The position numbers were made by a program, and so were the translations under genes. This document shows positions 50,592-63,700 of a DNA stretch of 64,000 bases, one piece after another. The DNA is from Hippophae tibetana (lineage: Eukaryota > Streptophyta > Magnoliopsida > Rosales > Elaeagnaceae), in assembly GCA_037013495.1 (NCBI GenBank), contig CM072801.1:106957816-107021815 (forward strand), written 5' to 3'. The notes beneath the pieces are model-generated. The model had not been told where the DNA came from, did no database searches, and saw only the letters and a list, made by a program, of their open reading frames with translations. How positions within the stretch are numbered: position 1 is the first letter of the stretch; each line of letters opens with the position of its first letter.

Positions 50592-53500
50592 TTCGATACA
50601 AATTGATACGGATCTTTTATGCGGACCATTTTGGAAACCATGAACTCAAAGGAATGAGAAAGATTGAATTGCTAAGAACATGGTTAATATAATCAAATTT
50701 GAACAATTAAGAACACGATTAGAAAACCACGCAAAATGTGAGACCAAACTATTAGACGTCGGAAAGTATTGTAAGCGATAGAATTTGGGTTCTAAAAAGT
50801 GGACAACTGAACTATTTTTTACTTTATGTTTTTGCAAATTGAAATGAGTTTAGATTTGATATTTTATAATAGTCCTTTTGATGTATGACTTAAAAGTGAT
50901 AACAGTTTAAAGTTGGAACCTCAATACATAATTTCTTTTTTTTAAATTACGAACTCCAAAATTTTTGTTGTTTTTTATTCAGGATCAAAGATTGGTTGAA
51001 AACCGAAAACAAAGAACAGGAAAATTATACAGTGAATTAAAAGAAAAGTACGAAATGAAATGCAAATAAGAAAATAATGACAACAAAATCTAAAGAAAAC
51101 AAAAGACTTGTAGAAATATATGTTTCTTTCATTGTTATTTGGACCAAAAGAATGCAAAAAACAAAAAAATGGAAACCTTTAGTAAATCTAATATATTAAG
51201 ATAGATATTCTATTTTGGGCAACCAAGGCTTCAATTCCAAATGATACGGATCTTTTATGTTGGCCATTTTGGAAACCATGAACTCAAAGGAATGAGAAAG
51301 ATTGAATTGCTAAGAACATGGTTAATATAATCAAATTTGAACAATTAAGAACACGATTAGAAAACCACGCAAAATGTGAGACCAAACTATTTGACGTCGG
51401 AAAGTATTGTAAGCGATGGAATTTGGGTTCTAAAAAGTGGACAACTGAACTATTTTTTACTTTATGTTTTTTGCAAATTGAAATGAGTTTAGATTTGATA
51501 TTTTATAATAGCCCTTTTTATGTATGACTTAAAAGTTATAACAGTTTTAAGTTGGAACCTCAATACATAATTTCTTTTTTTTAAATTACGAACTCCAGAA
51601 ATTTTGTTGTTTTTTATTCAGGATCAAAGATTGGTTGAACACCGAAAACAAAGAACAGGAAAATGATACAGTGAATTAAAATAAAAGTACGAAATGAAAT
51701 GCAAATAAGAAAATAATGACAACAAAATCTAAAGAAAACAAAAGAATTGTAGAAATATTTTGTTTTTTTAAATGTGATTTGGATGAAAAAAATGCAAAAA
51801 ACAATAAAATGGAAAAATATATTAAATGAAAAATTCAAAAAATAGATATATTAAGATAGATATTCTATTTTGGGCAACCAAGGCTTCGATACAAATTGAT
51901 ACGGATCTTTTATGCGGACCATTTTGGAAACCATGAACTCAAAGGAATGAGAAAGATTGAATTGCTAAGAACATGGTTAATATAATCAAATTTGAACAAT
52001 TAAGAACACGATTAGAAAACCACGCAAAATGTGAGACCAAACTATTTGACGTCGGAAAGTATTGTAAGCGATAGAATTTGGGTTCTAAAAAGTGGACAAC
52101 TGAACTATTTTTTACTTTATGTTTTTGCAAATTGAAATGAGTTTAGATTTGATATTTTATAATAGTCCTTTTGATGTATGACTTAAAAGTGATAACAGTT
52201 TAAAGTTGGAACCTCAATACATAATTTCTTATTTTTAAATTACGAACTCCAAAATTTTTGTTGTTTTTTATTCAGGATCAAAGATTGGTTGAAAACCGAA
52301 AACAAAGAACAGGAAAATTATACAGTGAATTAAAAGAAAAGTACGAAATGAAATGCAAATAAGAAAATAATGACAACAAAATCTAAAGAAAACAAAAGAC
52401 TTGTAGAAATATATGTTTCTTTCATTGTTATTTGGACCAAAAGAATGCAAAAAACAAAAAAATGGAAACCTTTAGTAAATCTAATATATTAAGATAGATA
52501 TTCTATTTTGGGCAACCAAGGCTTCAATTCCAAATGATACGGATCTTTTATGTTGGCCATTTTGGAAACCATGAACGCAAAGGAATGAGAAAGATTGAAT
52601 TGCTAAGAACATGGTTAATATAATCAAATTTGAACAATTAAGAACACGATTAGAAAACCACGCAAAATGTGAGACCAAACTATTAGACGTCGGAAAGTAT
52701 TGTAAGCGATGGAATTTGGGTTCTAAAAAGTGGACAACTGAACTATTTTTTACTTTATGTTTTTTGCAAATTGAAATGAGTTTAGATTTGATATTTTATA
52801 ATAGCCCTTTTGATGTATGACTTAAAAGTTATAACAGTTTAAAGTTGGAACCTCAATACATAATTTCTTTTTTTTTAAATTACGAACTCCAAAATTTTTG
52901 TTGTTTCTTATTCAGGATCAAAGATTGGTTGAACACCGAAAACAAAGAACAGGAAAATGATACAGTGAATTAAACGAAAAGTACGAAATGAAATGCAAAT
53001 GAGAAAATAATGACAACAAAATCTAAAGAAAACAAAAGAATTGTAGAAATATTTTGTTTTTTTAAATGTGATTTGGATGAAAAAAATGCAAAAAACAATA
53101 AAATGGAAAAATATATTAAATGAAAAATTCAAAAAATAGATATATTAAGATAGATATTCTATTTTGGGCAACCAAGGCTTCGATACAAATTGATACGGAT
53201 CTTTTATGCGGACCATTTTGGAAACCATGAACTCAGAGGAATGAGAAAGATTGAATTGCTAAGAACATGGTTAATATAATCAAATTTGAACAATTAAGAA
53301 CACGATTAGAAAACCACGCAAAATGTGAGACCAAACTATTAGACGTCGGAAAGTATTGGAAGCGATGGCATTTGGGTTCTAAAAAGTGGACAACTGAACT
53401 ATTTTTTACTTCATGTTTTTGCAAATTGAAATGAGTTTGGATTTGATATTTTATAATAGTCGTTTTGATGTATGACTTAAAAGTTATAACAGTTTAAAGT

Positions 53501-55626
53501 TGGAACCTCAATACATAATCTCTTTTTTTTAAATTACGAACTCCAAAATTTTTGTTGTTTCTTATTCAGGATAAAAGATTGGTTGAACACCGAAAACAAA
53601 GAACAGGAAAATGATACAGTCAATTAAAAGAAAAGTACGAAATGAAATGAAATGAGAAAATAATGGCAACAAAATCTAAAGAAAACAAAAGACTTGTAGA
53701 AATATTTTGTTTTTTTAAATGTGATTTGGATGAAAGAAATGCAAAAAACAATAAAATGGAAACATTTATTAAATCAAAAATTCAAAAAATAGATATATTA
53801 AGATAGATATTCTATTTTGGGCAACCAAGGCTTCGATACAATTTGATACGGATGTTTTAAGCGGACCATTTTGGAAACCATGAACTCAAAGGAATGAGAA
53901 AGATTGAATTGCTAAGAACATGGTTAATATAATCAAATTTGAACAATTAAGAACACGATTAGAAAACCACGCAAAATGTGAGACCAAACTATTAGACGTC
54001 GGAAAGTATTGTAAGCGATGGAATTTGGGTTCTAAAAAGTGGACAACTGAACTATTTTTTACTTCATGTTTTTGCAAATTGAAATGAGTTTAGATTTGAT
54101 ATTTTATAATAGTCCTTTTGATGTATGACTTAAAAGTTATAACAGTTTAAAGTTGGAACCTCAATACATAATTTCTTTTTTTTAAATTACGAACTCCAAA
54201 ATTTTTGTTGTTTCTTATTCAGGATCAAAGATTGGTTGAACACCGAAAACAAAGAACAGGAAAATGATACAGTGAATTAAAAGAAAAGTATGAAATGAAA
54301 TGCAAATGAAAAAATAATGACAACAAAATCTAAAGAAAACAAAAGACTGGTAGAAATATTTTGTTTCTTTAAATGTGATTTGGATGAAAAAAATGCAAAA
54401 AACAATAAAATGGAAAAATATATTAAATAAAAAATTCAAAAAATAGATATATTAAGATAGATATTCTATTTTGGGCAACCAAGGCTTCGATACAAATTGA
54501 TACGGATCTTTTATGCGGACCATTTTGGAAACCAAGAACTCAAAGGAATGAGAAAGATTGAATTGCTAAGAACATGGTTAATATAATCAAATTTGAACAA
54601 TTAAGAACACGATTAGAAAACCATGCAAAATGTGAGACCAAACTATTAGACGTCGGAAAGTATTGTAAGCGATGGAATTTGGGTTCTAAAAAGTGGACAA
54701 CTGAACTATTTTTTACTTTATGTTTTTGCAAATTGAAATGAGTTTAGATTTGATATTTTATAATAGTCCTTTTGATGTATGACTTAAAAGTTATAACAGT
54801 TTAAAGTTGGAACCTCAATACATAATTTCTTTTTGTTAAATTACGAACTCCAAAATTTTTGTTGTTTTTTATTCAGGATCAAAGATTGGTTGAACACCGA
54901 AAACAAAGAACAGGAAAATTATACAGTGAATTAAAAGAAAAGTACGAAATGAAATGCAAATAAGAAAATAATGACAACAAAATCTAAAGAAAACAAAAGA
55001 CTTGTAGAAATATATGTTTCTTTCATTGTTATTTGGACCAAAAGAATGCAAAAAACAAAAAAATGGAAACCTTTAGTAAATCTAATATATTAAGATAGAT
55101 ATTCTATTTTGGGCAACCAAGGCTTCAATACCAAATGATACGGATCTTTTATGTTGACCATTTTGGAAACCATGAACTCAAATGAATGAGAAAGATTGAA
55201 TTGCTAAGAACATGGTTAATATAATCAAATTTGAACAATTAAGAACACGATTAGAAAACCACGAAAAATGTGAGACCAAACTATTAGACGTCGGAAAGTA
55301 TTGTAAGCGATGGAATTTGGGTTCTAAAAAGTGGACAACTGAACTCTTTTTTACTTTATGTTTTTTGCAAATTGAAATGAGTTTAGATTTGATATTTTAT
55401 AATAGTCCTTTTGATGTATGACTTAAAAGTTATAACAGTTTAAAGTTGGAACCTCAATACATAATTTCTTTTTTTTAAATTACGAACTCCAGAAATTTTG
55501 TTGTTTTTTATTCATGATCAAAGATTGGTTGAACACCGAAAACAAAGAACAGGAAAATGATACAGTGAATTAAAAGAAAAGTACGAAATGAAATGCAAAT
55601 AAGAAAATAATGACAACAAAATCTAA

Positions 55627-55836
55627 AGAAAACAAAAGACTTGTAGAAATATTTGTTTCTTTAATTGTGATTTGTACCAAAAGAAGGCAAACAACAATAA
55701 AATTGAAAACTTTATTGAATCAAAAATTCAAAAAATAGATATTTTAAGAGACATATCGTATTTTAGGAAACCAAGGCTTCGATACCAAATGATACGGATA
55801 CTTTATGCGATGAATTTTGGAACCCATGAACTCAAA
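55627..55836 (+). other. 70-codon stop-free stretch in the diverged monomers
   Basis: After a TAA at 55624 the plus strand is open for 70 codons to a TGA at 55837. It starts RKQKTCRNICFF and ends MNFGTHELK, with KIENFIESKIQKIDILRD in the middle. It has no early ATG, so it is not a standard ORF. The same frame is open in the next diverged monomer (56280-56489) and in the copies 7,136 bp downstream. In ordinary L and S monomers this frame is broken by a TAG in 'aagaTAGatatt'. I recognise no family. Confidence 0.3.
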
Positions 55837-56765
55837 TGAATGAGAAAGATGGAATTTCTAAAACATGGTTAATACAATCAAATTTGACCAATTAAGAACA
55901 TCATTAGAAAAACAAGCAAAAATGTGCGACCGAACTATAAGACGTCGGAAAGTAGTGTAAGCGATGAAATTTGGGTTCTAAAAAGTGGATAAAATAACTA
56001 TTTTTTACTTTATGTTTTTGCAAATTGAAATGAGTTTAGATTTGATATTTTATAATGGTCCTTTTGATGTATGACTTAAAAGTTATAACAGTTTAAAGTT
56101 GGAACCTCAATACATAATTTCTTTTTTTGAAATTACGAACTCCAGAAATTTTGTTGTTTTTTATTCAGGATCAAAGATTGGTTGAACACCGAAAACAAAG
56201 AATAGGAAAATGATACAGTGAATTAAAAGAAAAGTACAAAATGAAATGCAAATAAGAAAATAATGACAACAAAATCTAAAGAAAACAAAAGACTTGTAGA
56301 AATATTTGTTTCTTTAATTGTGATTTGTACCAAAAGAAGGCAAACAACAATAAAATTGAAAACTTTGTTGAATCAAAAATTCAAAAAATAGATATTTTAA
56401 GAGACATATCGTATTTTAGGAAACCAAGGCTTCGATACCAAATGATACGGATACTTTATGCGATTAATTTTGGAACCCATGAACTCAAATGAATGCGAAA
56501 GATGGAATTTCTAAAACATGGTTAATACAATCAAATTTGACCAATTAAGAACATCATTAGAAAAATAAGCAAAAATGTGCGACCGAACTATAAGACGTCG
56601 GAAAGTAGTGTAACCGATGAAATTTGGGTTCTAAAAAGTGGATAAAATAACTATTTTTTACTTTATGTTTTTGCAAATTGAAATGAGTTTAAATTTAATA
56701 TTTTATAATGGTCCTTTTGATGTATGACTTAAAAGTTATAACAGTTTAAAGTTGGAACCTTAATA
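55640..56765 (+). repeat. Diverged monomer subfamily, first occurrence (M86 3' end to M88)
   Basis: From about 55640 the sequence departs from all other monomers. It has aagagacatatcgtatttt and aggaaacc in place of the usual gatagatattctatttt and gggcaacc, then gatacggatactttatgcga, aagatggaatttctaaaac, agaacatcattag and atgtgcgaccgaactataag. Monomer length is still 653-654 bp, so it is an older branch of the same family and not an insertion. Two such monomers follow each other (55778 and 56431). The sequence returns to the common type in the second half of M88. Confidence 0.9.
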
Positions 56766-57727
56766 CATAATTTCTTTTTTTTAAATTACGAACTCCAGAA
56801 ATTTTGTTGTTTTTTATTCAGGATCAAAGAATGGTTGAACACCGAAAACAAAGAACAGGAAAATGATACAGTGAATTAAAAGAAAAGTACGAAATGAAAT
56901 GCAAATAAGAAAATAATGACAACAAAATCTAAAGAAAACAAAAGACTTGTAGAAATATTTGTTTCTTTCATTGTTATTTGGACCAAAAGAATGCAAAAAA
57001 CCAAAAAATGGAAACCTTTAGTAAATCTAATATATTAAGATAGATATTCTATTTTGGGCAACCAAGGCTTCAATACCAAATGATACGGATCTTTTATGCG
57101 GACCATTTTGGAAACCATGAACTCAAAGGAATGAGAAAGATTGAATTGCTAAGAACATGGTTAATATAATCAAATTTGAACAATTAAGAACACGATTAGA
57201 AAACCACGCAAAATGTGAGACCAAACTATTAGACGTCGGAAAGTATTGTAAGCGATGGAATTTGGGTTCTAAAAAGTGGACAACTGAACTTTTTTTTACT
57301 TTATGTTTTTTGCAAATTGAAATGAGTTTAGATTTGATATTTTATAATAGTCCTTTTGATGTATGACTTAAAAGTTGTAACAGTTTAAAGTTGGAACCTC
57401 AATACATAATTTCTTTTTTTTTAAATTACGAACTCCAAAAATTTTGTTGTTTCTTATTCAGGATCAAAGATTGGTTGAACACCGAAAACAAAGAACATGA
57501 AAATGATACAGTGAATTAAAAGAAAAGTACGAAATGAAATGCAAATGAGAAAATAATGACAACAAAATCTAAAGAAAACAAAAGACTTGTAGAAATATTT
57601 TGTTTTTTTAAATGTGATTTGGATGAAACAAAATGCAAAAAAAACAATAAAATGGAAAAATATATTAAATGAAAAATTCAAAAAATAGATATATTAAGAT
57701 AGATATTCTATTTTGGGCAACCAAGGC

Positions 57728-60700
57728 TTCGATACAAATTGATACGGATCTTTTATGCGGACCATTTTGGAAACCATGAACTCAAAGGAATGAGAAAGAT
57801 TGAATTGCTAAGAACATGGTTAATATAATCAAATTTGAACAATTAAGAACACGATTAGAAAACCACGCAAAATGTGAGACCAAACTATTAGACGTCGGAA
57901 AGTATTGTAAGCGATAGAATTTGGGTTCTAAAAAGTGGACAACTGAACTATTTTTTACTTTATGTTTTTGCAAATTGAAATGAGTTTAGATTTGATATTT
58001 TATAATAGTCCTTTTGATGTATGACTTAAAAGTGATAACAGTTTAAAGTTGGAACCTCAATACATAATTTCTTTTTTTTAAATTACGAACTCCAAAATTT
58101 TTGTTGTTTTTTATTCAGGATCAAAGATTGGTTGAAAACCGAAAACAAAGAACAGGAAAATTATACAGTGAATTAAAAGAAAAGTACGAAATGAAATGCA
58201 AATAAGAAAATAATGACAACAAAATCTAAAGAAAACAAAAGACTTGTAGAAATATATGTTTCTTTCATTGTTATTTGGACCAAAAGAATGCAAAAAACAA
58301 AAAAATGGAAACCTTTAGTAAATCTAATATATTAAGATAGATATTCTATTTTGGGCAACCAAGGCTTCAATTCCAAATGATACGGATCTTTTATGTTGGC
58401 CATTTTGGAAACCATGAACTCAAAGGAATGAGAAAGATTGAATTGCTAAGAACATGGTTAATATAATCAAATTTGAACAATTAAGAACACGATTAGAAAA
58501 CCACGCAAAATGTGAGACCAAACTATTTGACGTCGGAAAGTATTGTAAGCGATGGAATTTGGGTTCTAAAAAGTGGACAACTGAACTATTTTTTACTTTA
58601 TGTTTTTTGCAAATTGAAATGAGTTTAGATTTGATATTTTATAATAGCCCTTTTTATGTATGACTTAAAAGTTATAACAGTTTTAAGTTGGAACCTCAAT
58701 ACATAATTTCTTTTTTTTAAATTACGAACTCCAGAAATTTTGTTGTTTTTTATTCAGGATCAAAGATTGGTTGAACACCGAAAACAAAGAACAGGAAAAT
58801 GATACAGTGAATTAAAATAAAAGTACGAAATGAAATGCAAATAAGAAAATAATGACAACAAAATCTAAAGAAAACAAAAGAATTGTAGAAATATTTTGTT
58901 TTTTTAAATGTGATTTGGATGAAAAAAATGCAAAAAACAATAAAATGGAAAAATATATTAAATGAAAAATTCAAAAAATAGATATATTAAGATAGATATT
59001 CTATTTTGGGCAACCAAGGCTTCGATACAAATTGATACGGATCTTTTATGCGGACCATTTTGGAAACCATGAACTCAAAGGAATGAGAAAGATTGAATTG
59101 CTAAGAACATGGTTAATATAATCAAATTTGAACAATTAAGAACACGATTAGAAAACCACGCAAAATGTGAGACCAAACTATTTGACGTCGGAAAGTATTG
59201 TAAGCGATAGAATTTGGGTTCTAAAAAGTGGACAACTGAACTATTTTTTACTTTATGTTTTTGCAAATTGAAATGAGTTTAGATTTGATATTTTATAATA
59301 GTCCTTTTGATGTATGACTTAAAAGTGATAACAGTTTAAAGTTGGAACCTCAATACATAATTTCTTATTTTTAAATTACGAACTCCAAAATTTTTGTTGT
59401 TTTTTATTCAGGATCAAAGATTGGTTGAAAACCGAAAACAAAGAACAGGAAAATTATACAGTGAATTAAAAGAAAAGTACGAAATGAAATGCAAATAAGA
59501 AAATAATGACAACAAAATCTAAAGAAAACAAAAGACTTGTAGAAATATATGTTTCTTTCATTGTTATTTGGACCAAAAGAATGCAAAAAACAAAAAAATG
59601 GAAACCTTTAGTAAATCTAATATATTAAGATAGATATTCTATTTTGGGCAACCAAGGCTTCAATTCCTAATGATACGGATCTTTTATGTTGGCCATTTTG
59701 GAAACCATGAACGCAAAGGAATGAGAAAGATTGAATTGCTAAGAACATGGTTAATATAATCAAATTTGAACAATTAAGAACACGATTAGAAAACCACGCA
59801 AAATGTGAGACCAAACTATTAGACGTCGGAAAGTATTGTAAGCGATGGAATTTGGGTTCTAAAAAGTGGACAACTGAACTATTTTTTACTTTATGTTTTT
59901 TGCAAATTGAAATGAGTTTAGATTTGATATTTTATAATAGCCCTTTTGATGTATGACTTAAAAGTTATAACAGTTTAAAGTTGGAACCTCAATACATAAT
60001 TTCTTTTTTTTTAAATTACGAACTCCAAAATTTTTGTTGTTTCTTATTCAGGATCAAAGATTGGTTGAACACCGAAAACAAAGAACAGGAAAATGATACA
60101 GTGAATTAAACGAAAAGTACGAAATGAAATGCAAATGAGAAAATAATGACAACAAAATCTAAAGAAAACAAAAGAATTGTAGAAATATTTTGTTTTTTTA
60201 AATGTGATTTGGATGAAAAAAATGCAAAAAACAATAAAATGGAAAAATATATTAAATGAAAAATTCAAAAAATAGATATATTAAGATAGATATTCTATTT
60301 TGGGCAACCAAGGCTTCGATACAAATTGATACGGATCTTTTATGCGGACCATTTTGGAAACCATGAACTCAGAGGAATGAGAAAGATTGAATTGCTAAGA
60401 ACATGGTTAATATAATCAAATTTGAACAATTAAGAACACGATTAGAAAACCACGCAAAATGTGAGACCAAACTATTAGACGTCGGAAAGTATTGGAAGCG
60501 ATGGCATTTGGGTTCTAAAAAGTGGACAACTGAACTATTTTTTACTTCATGTTTTTGCAAATTGAAATGAGTTTGGATTTGATATTTTATAATAGTCGTT
60601 TTGATGTATGACTTAAAAGTTATAACAGTTTAAAGTTGGAACCTCAATACATAATCTCTTTTTTTTAAATTACGAACTCCAAAATTTTTGTTGTTTCTTA

Positions 60701-63700
60701 TTCAGGATAAAAGATTGGTTGAACACCGAAAACAAAGAACAGGAAAATGATACAGTCAATTAAAAGAAAAGTACGAAATGAAATGAAATGAGAAAATAAT
60801 GGCAACAAAATCTAAAGAAAACAAAAGACTTGTAGAAATATTTTGTTTTTTTAAATGTGATTTGGATGAAAGAAATGCAAAAAACAATAAAATGGAAACA
60901 TTTATTAAATCAAAAATTCAAAAAATAGATATATTAAGATAGATATTCTATTTTGGGCAACCAAGGCTTCGATACAATTTGATACGGATGTTTTAAGCGG
61001 ACCATTTTGGAAACCATGAACTCAAAGGAATGAGAAAGATTGAATTGCTAAGAACATGGTTAATATAATCAAATTTGAACAATTAAGAACACGATTAGAA
61101 AACCACGCAAAATGTGAGACCAAACTATTAGACGTCGGAAAGTATTGTAAGCGATGGAATTTGGGTTCTAAAAAGTGGACAACTGAACTATTTTTTACTT
61201 CATGTTTTTGCAAATTGAAATGAGTTTAGATTTGATATTTTATAATAGTCCTTTTGATGTATGACTTAAAAGTTATAACAGTTTAAAGTTGGAACCTCAA
61301 TACATAATTTCTTTTTTTTAAATTACGAACTCCAAAATTTTTGTTGTTTCTTATTCAGGATCAAAGATTGGTTGAACACCGAAAACAAAGAACAGGAAAA
61401 TGATACAGTGAATTAAAAGAAAAGTATGAAATGAAATGCAAATGAAAAAATAATGACAACAAAATCTAAAGAAAACAAAAGACTGGTAGAAATATTTTGT
61501 TTCTTTAAATGTGATTTGGATGAAAAAAATGCAAAAAACAATAAAATGGAAAAATATATTAAATAAAAAATTCAAAAAATAGATATATTAAGATAGATAT
61601 TCTATTTTGGGCAACCAAGGCTTCGATACAAATTGATACGGATCTTTTATGCGGACCATTTTGGAAACCAAGAACTCAAAGGAATGAGAAAGATTGAATT
61701 GCTAAGAACATGGTTAATATAATCAAATTTGAACAATTAAGAACACGATTAGAAAACCATGCAAAATGTGAGACCAAACTATTAGACGTCGGAAAGTATT
61801 GTAAGCGATGGAATTTGGGTTCTAAAAAGTGGACAACTGAACTATTTTTTACTTTATGTTTTTGCAAATTGAAATGAGTTTAGATTTGATATTTTATAAT
61901 AGTCCTTTTGATGTATGACTTAAAAGTTATAACAGTTTAAAGTTGGAACCTCAATACATAATTTCTTTTTGTTAAATTACGAACTCCAAAATTTTTGTTG
62001 TTTTTTATTCAGGATCAAAGATTGGTTGAACACCGAAAACAAAGAACAGGAAAATTATACAGTGAATTAAAAGAAAAGTACGAAATGAAATGCAAATAAG
62101 AAAATAATGACAACAAAATCTAAAGAAAACAAAAGACTTGTAGAAATATATGTTTCTTTCATTGTTATTTGGACCAAAAGAATGCAAAAAACAAAAAAAT
62201 GGAAACCTTTAGTAAATCTAATATATTAAGATAGATATTCTATTTTGGGCAACCAAGGCTTCAATACCAAATGATACGGATCTTTTATGTTGACCATTTT
62301 GGAAACCATGAACTCAAATGAATGAGAAAGATTGAATTGCTAAGAACATGGTTAATATAATCAAATTTGAACAATTAAGAACACGATTAGAAAACCACGA
62401 AAAATGTGAGACCAAACTATTAGACGTCGGAAAGTATTGTAAGCGATGGAATTTGGGTTCTAAAAAGTGGACAACTGAACTCTTTTTTACTTTATGTTTT
62501 TTGCAAATTGAAATGAGTTTAGATTTGATATTTTATAATAGTCCTTTTGATGTATGACTTAAAAGTTATAACAGTTTAAAGTTGGAACCTCAATACATAA
62601 TTTCTTTTTTTTAAATTACGAACTCCAGAAATTTTGTTGTTTTTTATTCATGATCAAAGATTGGTTGAACACCGAAAACAAAGAACAGGAAAATGATACA
62701 GTGAATTAAAAGAAAAGTACGAAATGAAATGCAAATAAGAAAATAATGACAACAAAATCTAAAGAAAACAAAAGACTTGTAGAAATATTTGTTTCTTTAA
62801 TTGTGATTTGTACCAAAAGAAGGCAAACAACAATAAAATTGAAAACTTTATTGAATCAAAAATTCAAAAAATAGATATTTTAAGAGACATATCGTATTTT
62901 AGGAAACCAAGGCTTCGATACCAAATGATACGGATACTTTATGCGATGAATTTTGGAACCCATGAACTCAAATGAATGAGAAAGATGGAATTTCTAAAAC
63001 ATGGTTAATACAATCAAATTTGACCAATTAAGAACATCATTAGAAAAACAAGCAAAAATGTGCGACCGAACTATAAGACGTCGGAAAGTAGTGTAAGCGA
63101 TGAAATTTGGGTTCTAAAAAGTGGATAAAATAACTATTTTTTACTTTATGTTTTTGCAAATTGAAATGAGTTTAGATTTGATATTTTATAATGGTCCTTT
63201 TGATGTATGACTTAAAAGTTATAACAGTTTAAAGTTGGAACCTCAATACATAATTTCTTTTTTTGAAATTACGAACTCCAGAAATTTTGTTGTTTTTTAT
63301 TCAGGATCAAAGATTGGTTGAACACCGAAAACAAAGAATAGGAAAATGATACAGTGAATTAAAAGAAAAGTACAAAATGAAATGCAAATAAGAAAATAAT
63401 GACAACAAAATCTAAAGAAAACAAAAGACTTGTAGAAATATTTGTTTCTTTAATTGTGATTTGTACCAAAAGAAGGCAAACAACAATAAAATTGAAAACT
63501 TTGTTGAATCAAAAATTCAAAAAATAGATATTTTAAGAGACATATCGTATTTTAGGAAACCAAGGCTTCGATACCAAATGATACGGATACTTTATGCGAT
63601 TAATTTTGGAACCCATGAACTCAAATGAATGCGAAAGATGGAATTTCTAAAACATGGTTAATACAATCAAATTTGACCAATTAAGAACATCATTAGAAAA

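Larger units (their letters stand above)
50592..57727 (+). repeat. 11-monomer HOR, copy 1 (7,136 bp)
   Basis: Monomer starts are 50592 (S), 51230, 51885 (S), 52523, 53179, 53832, 54486 (S), 55124, 55778, 56431 (S) and 57069. All ten following monomer starts that remain in the window fall exactly 7,136 bp from their partners here. Unusual variants are shared with the second copy: ttggaagcgatggcattt, ggatGttttAagcgg, tttcttAtttttaaatt and catgAtcaaag. The unit includes two strongly diverged monomers at its right side. The frame-breaking gcgatAgaattt occurs in the monomers at 50592 and 51885. Confidence 0.95.
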
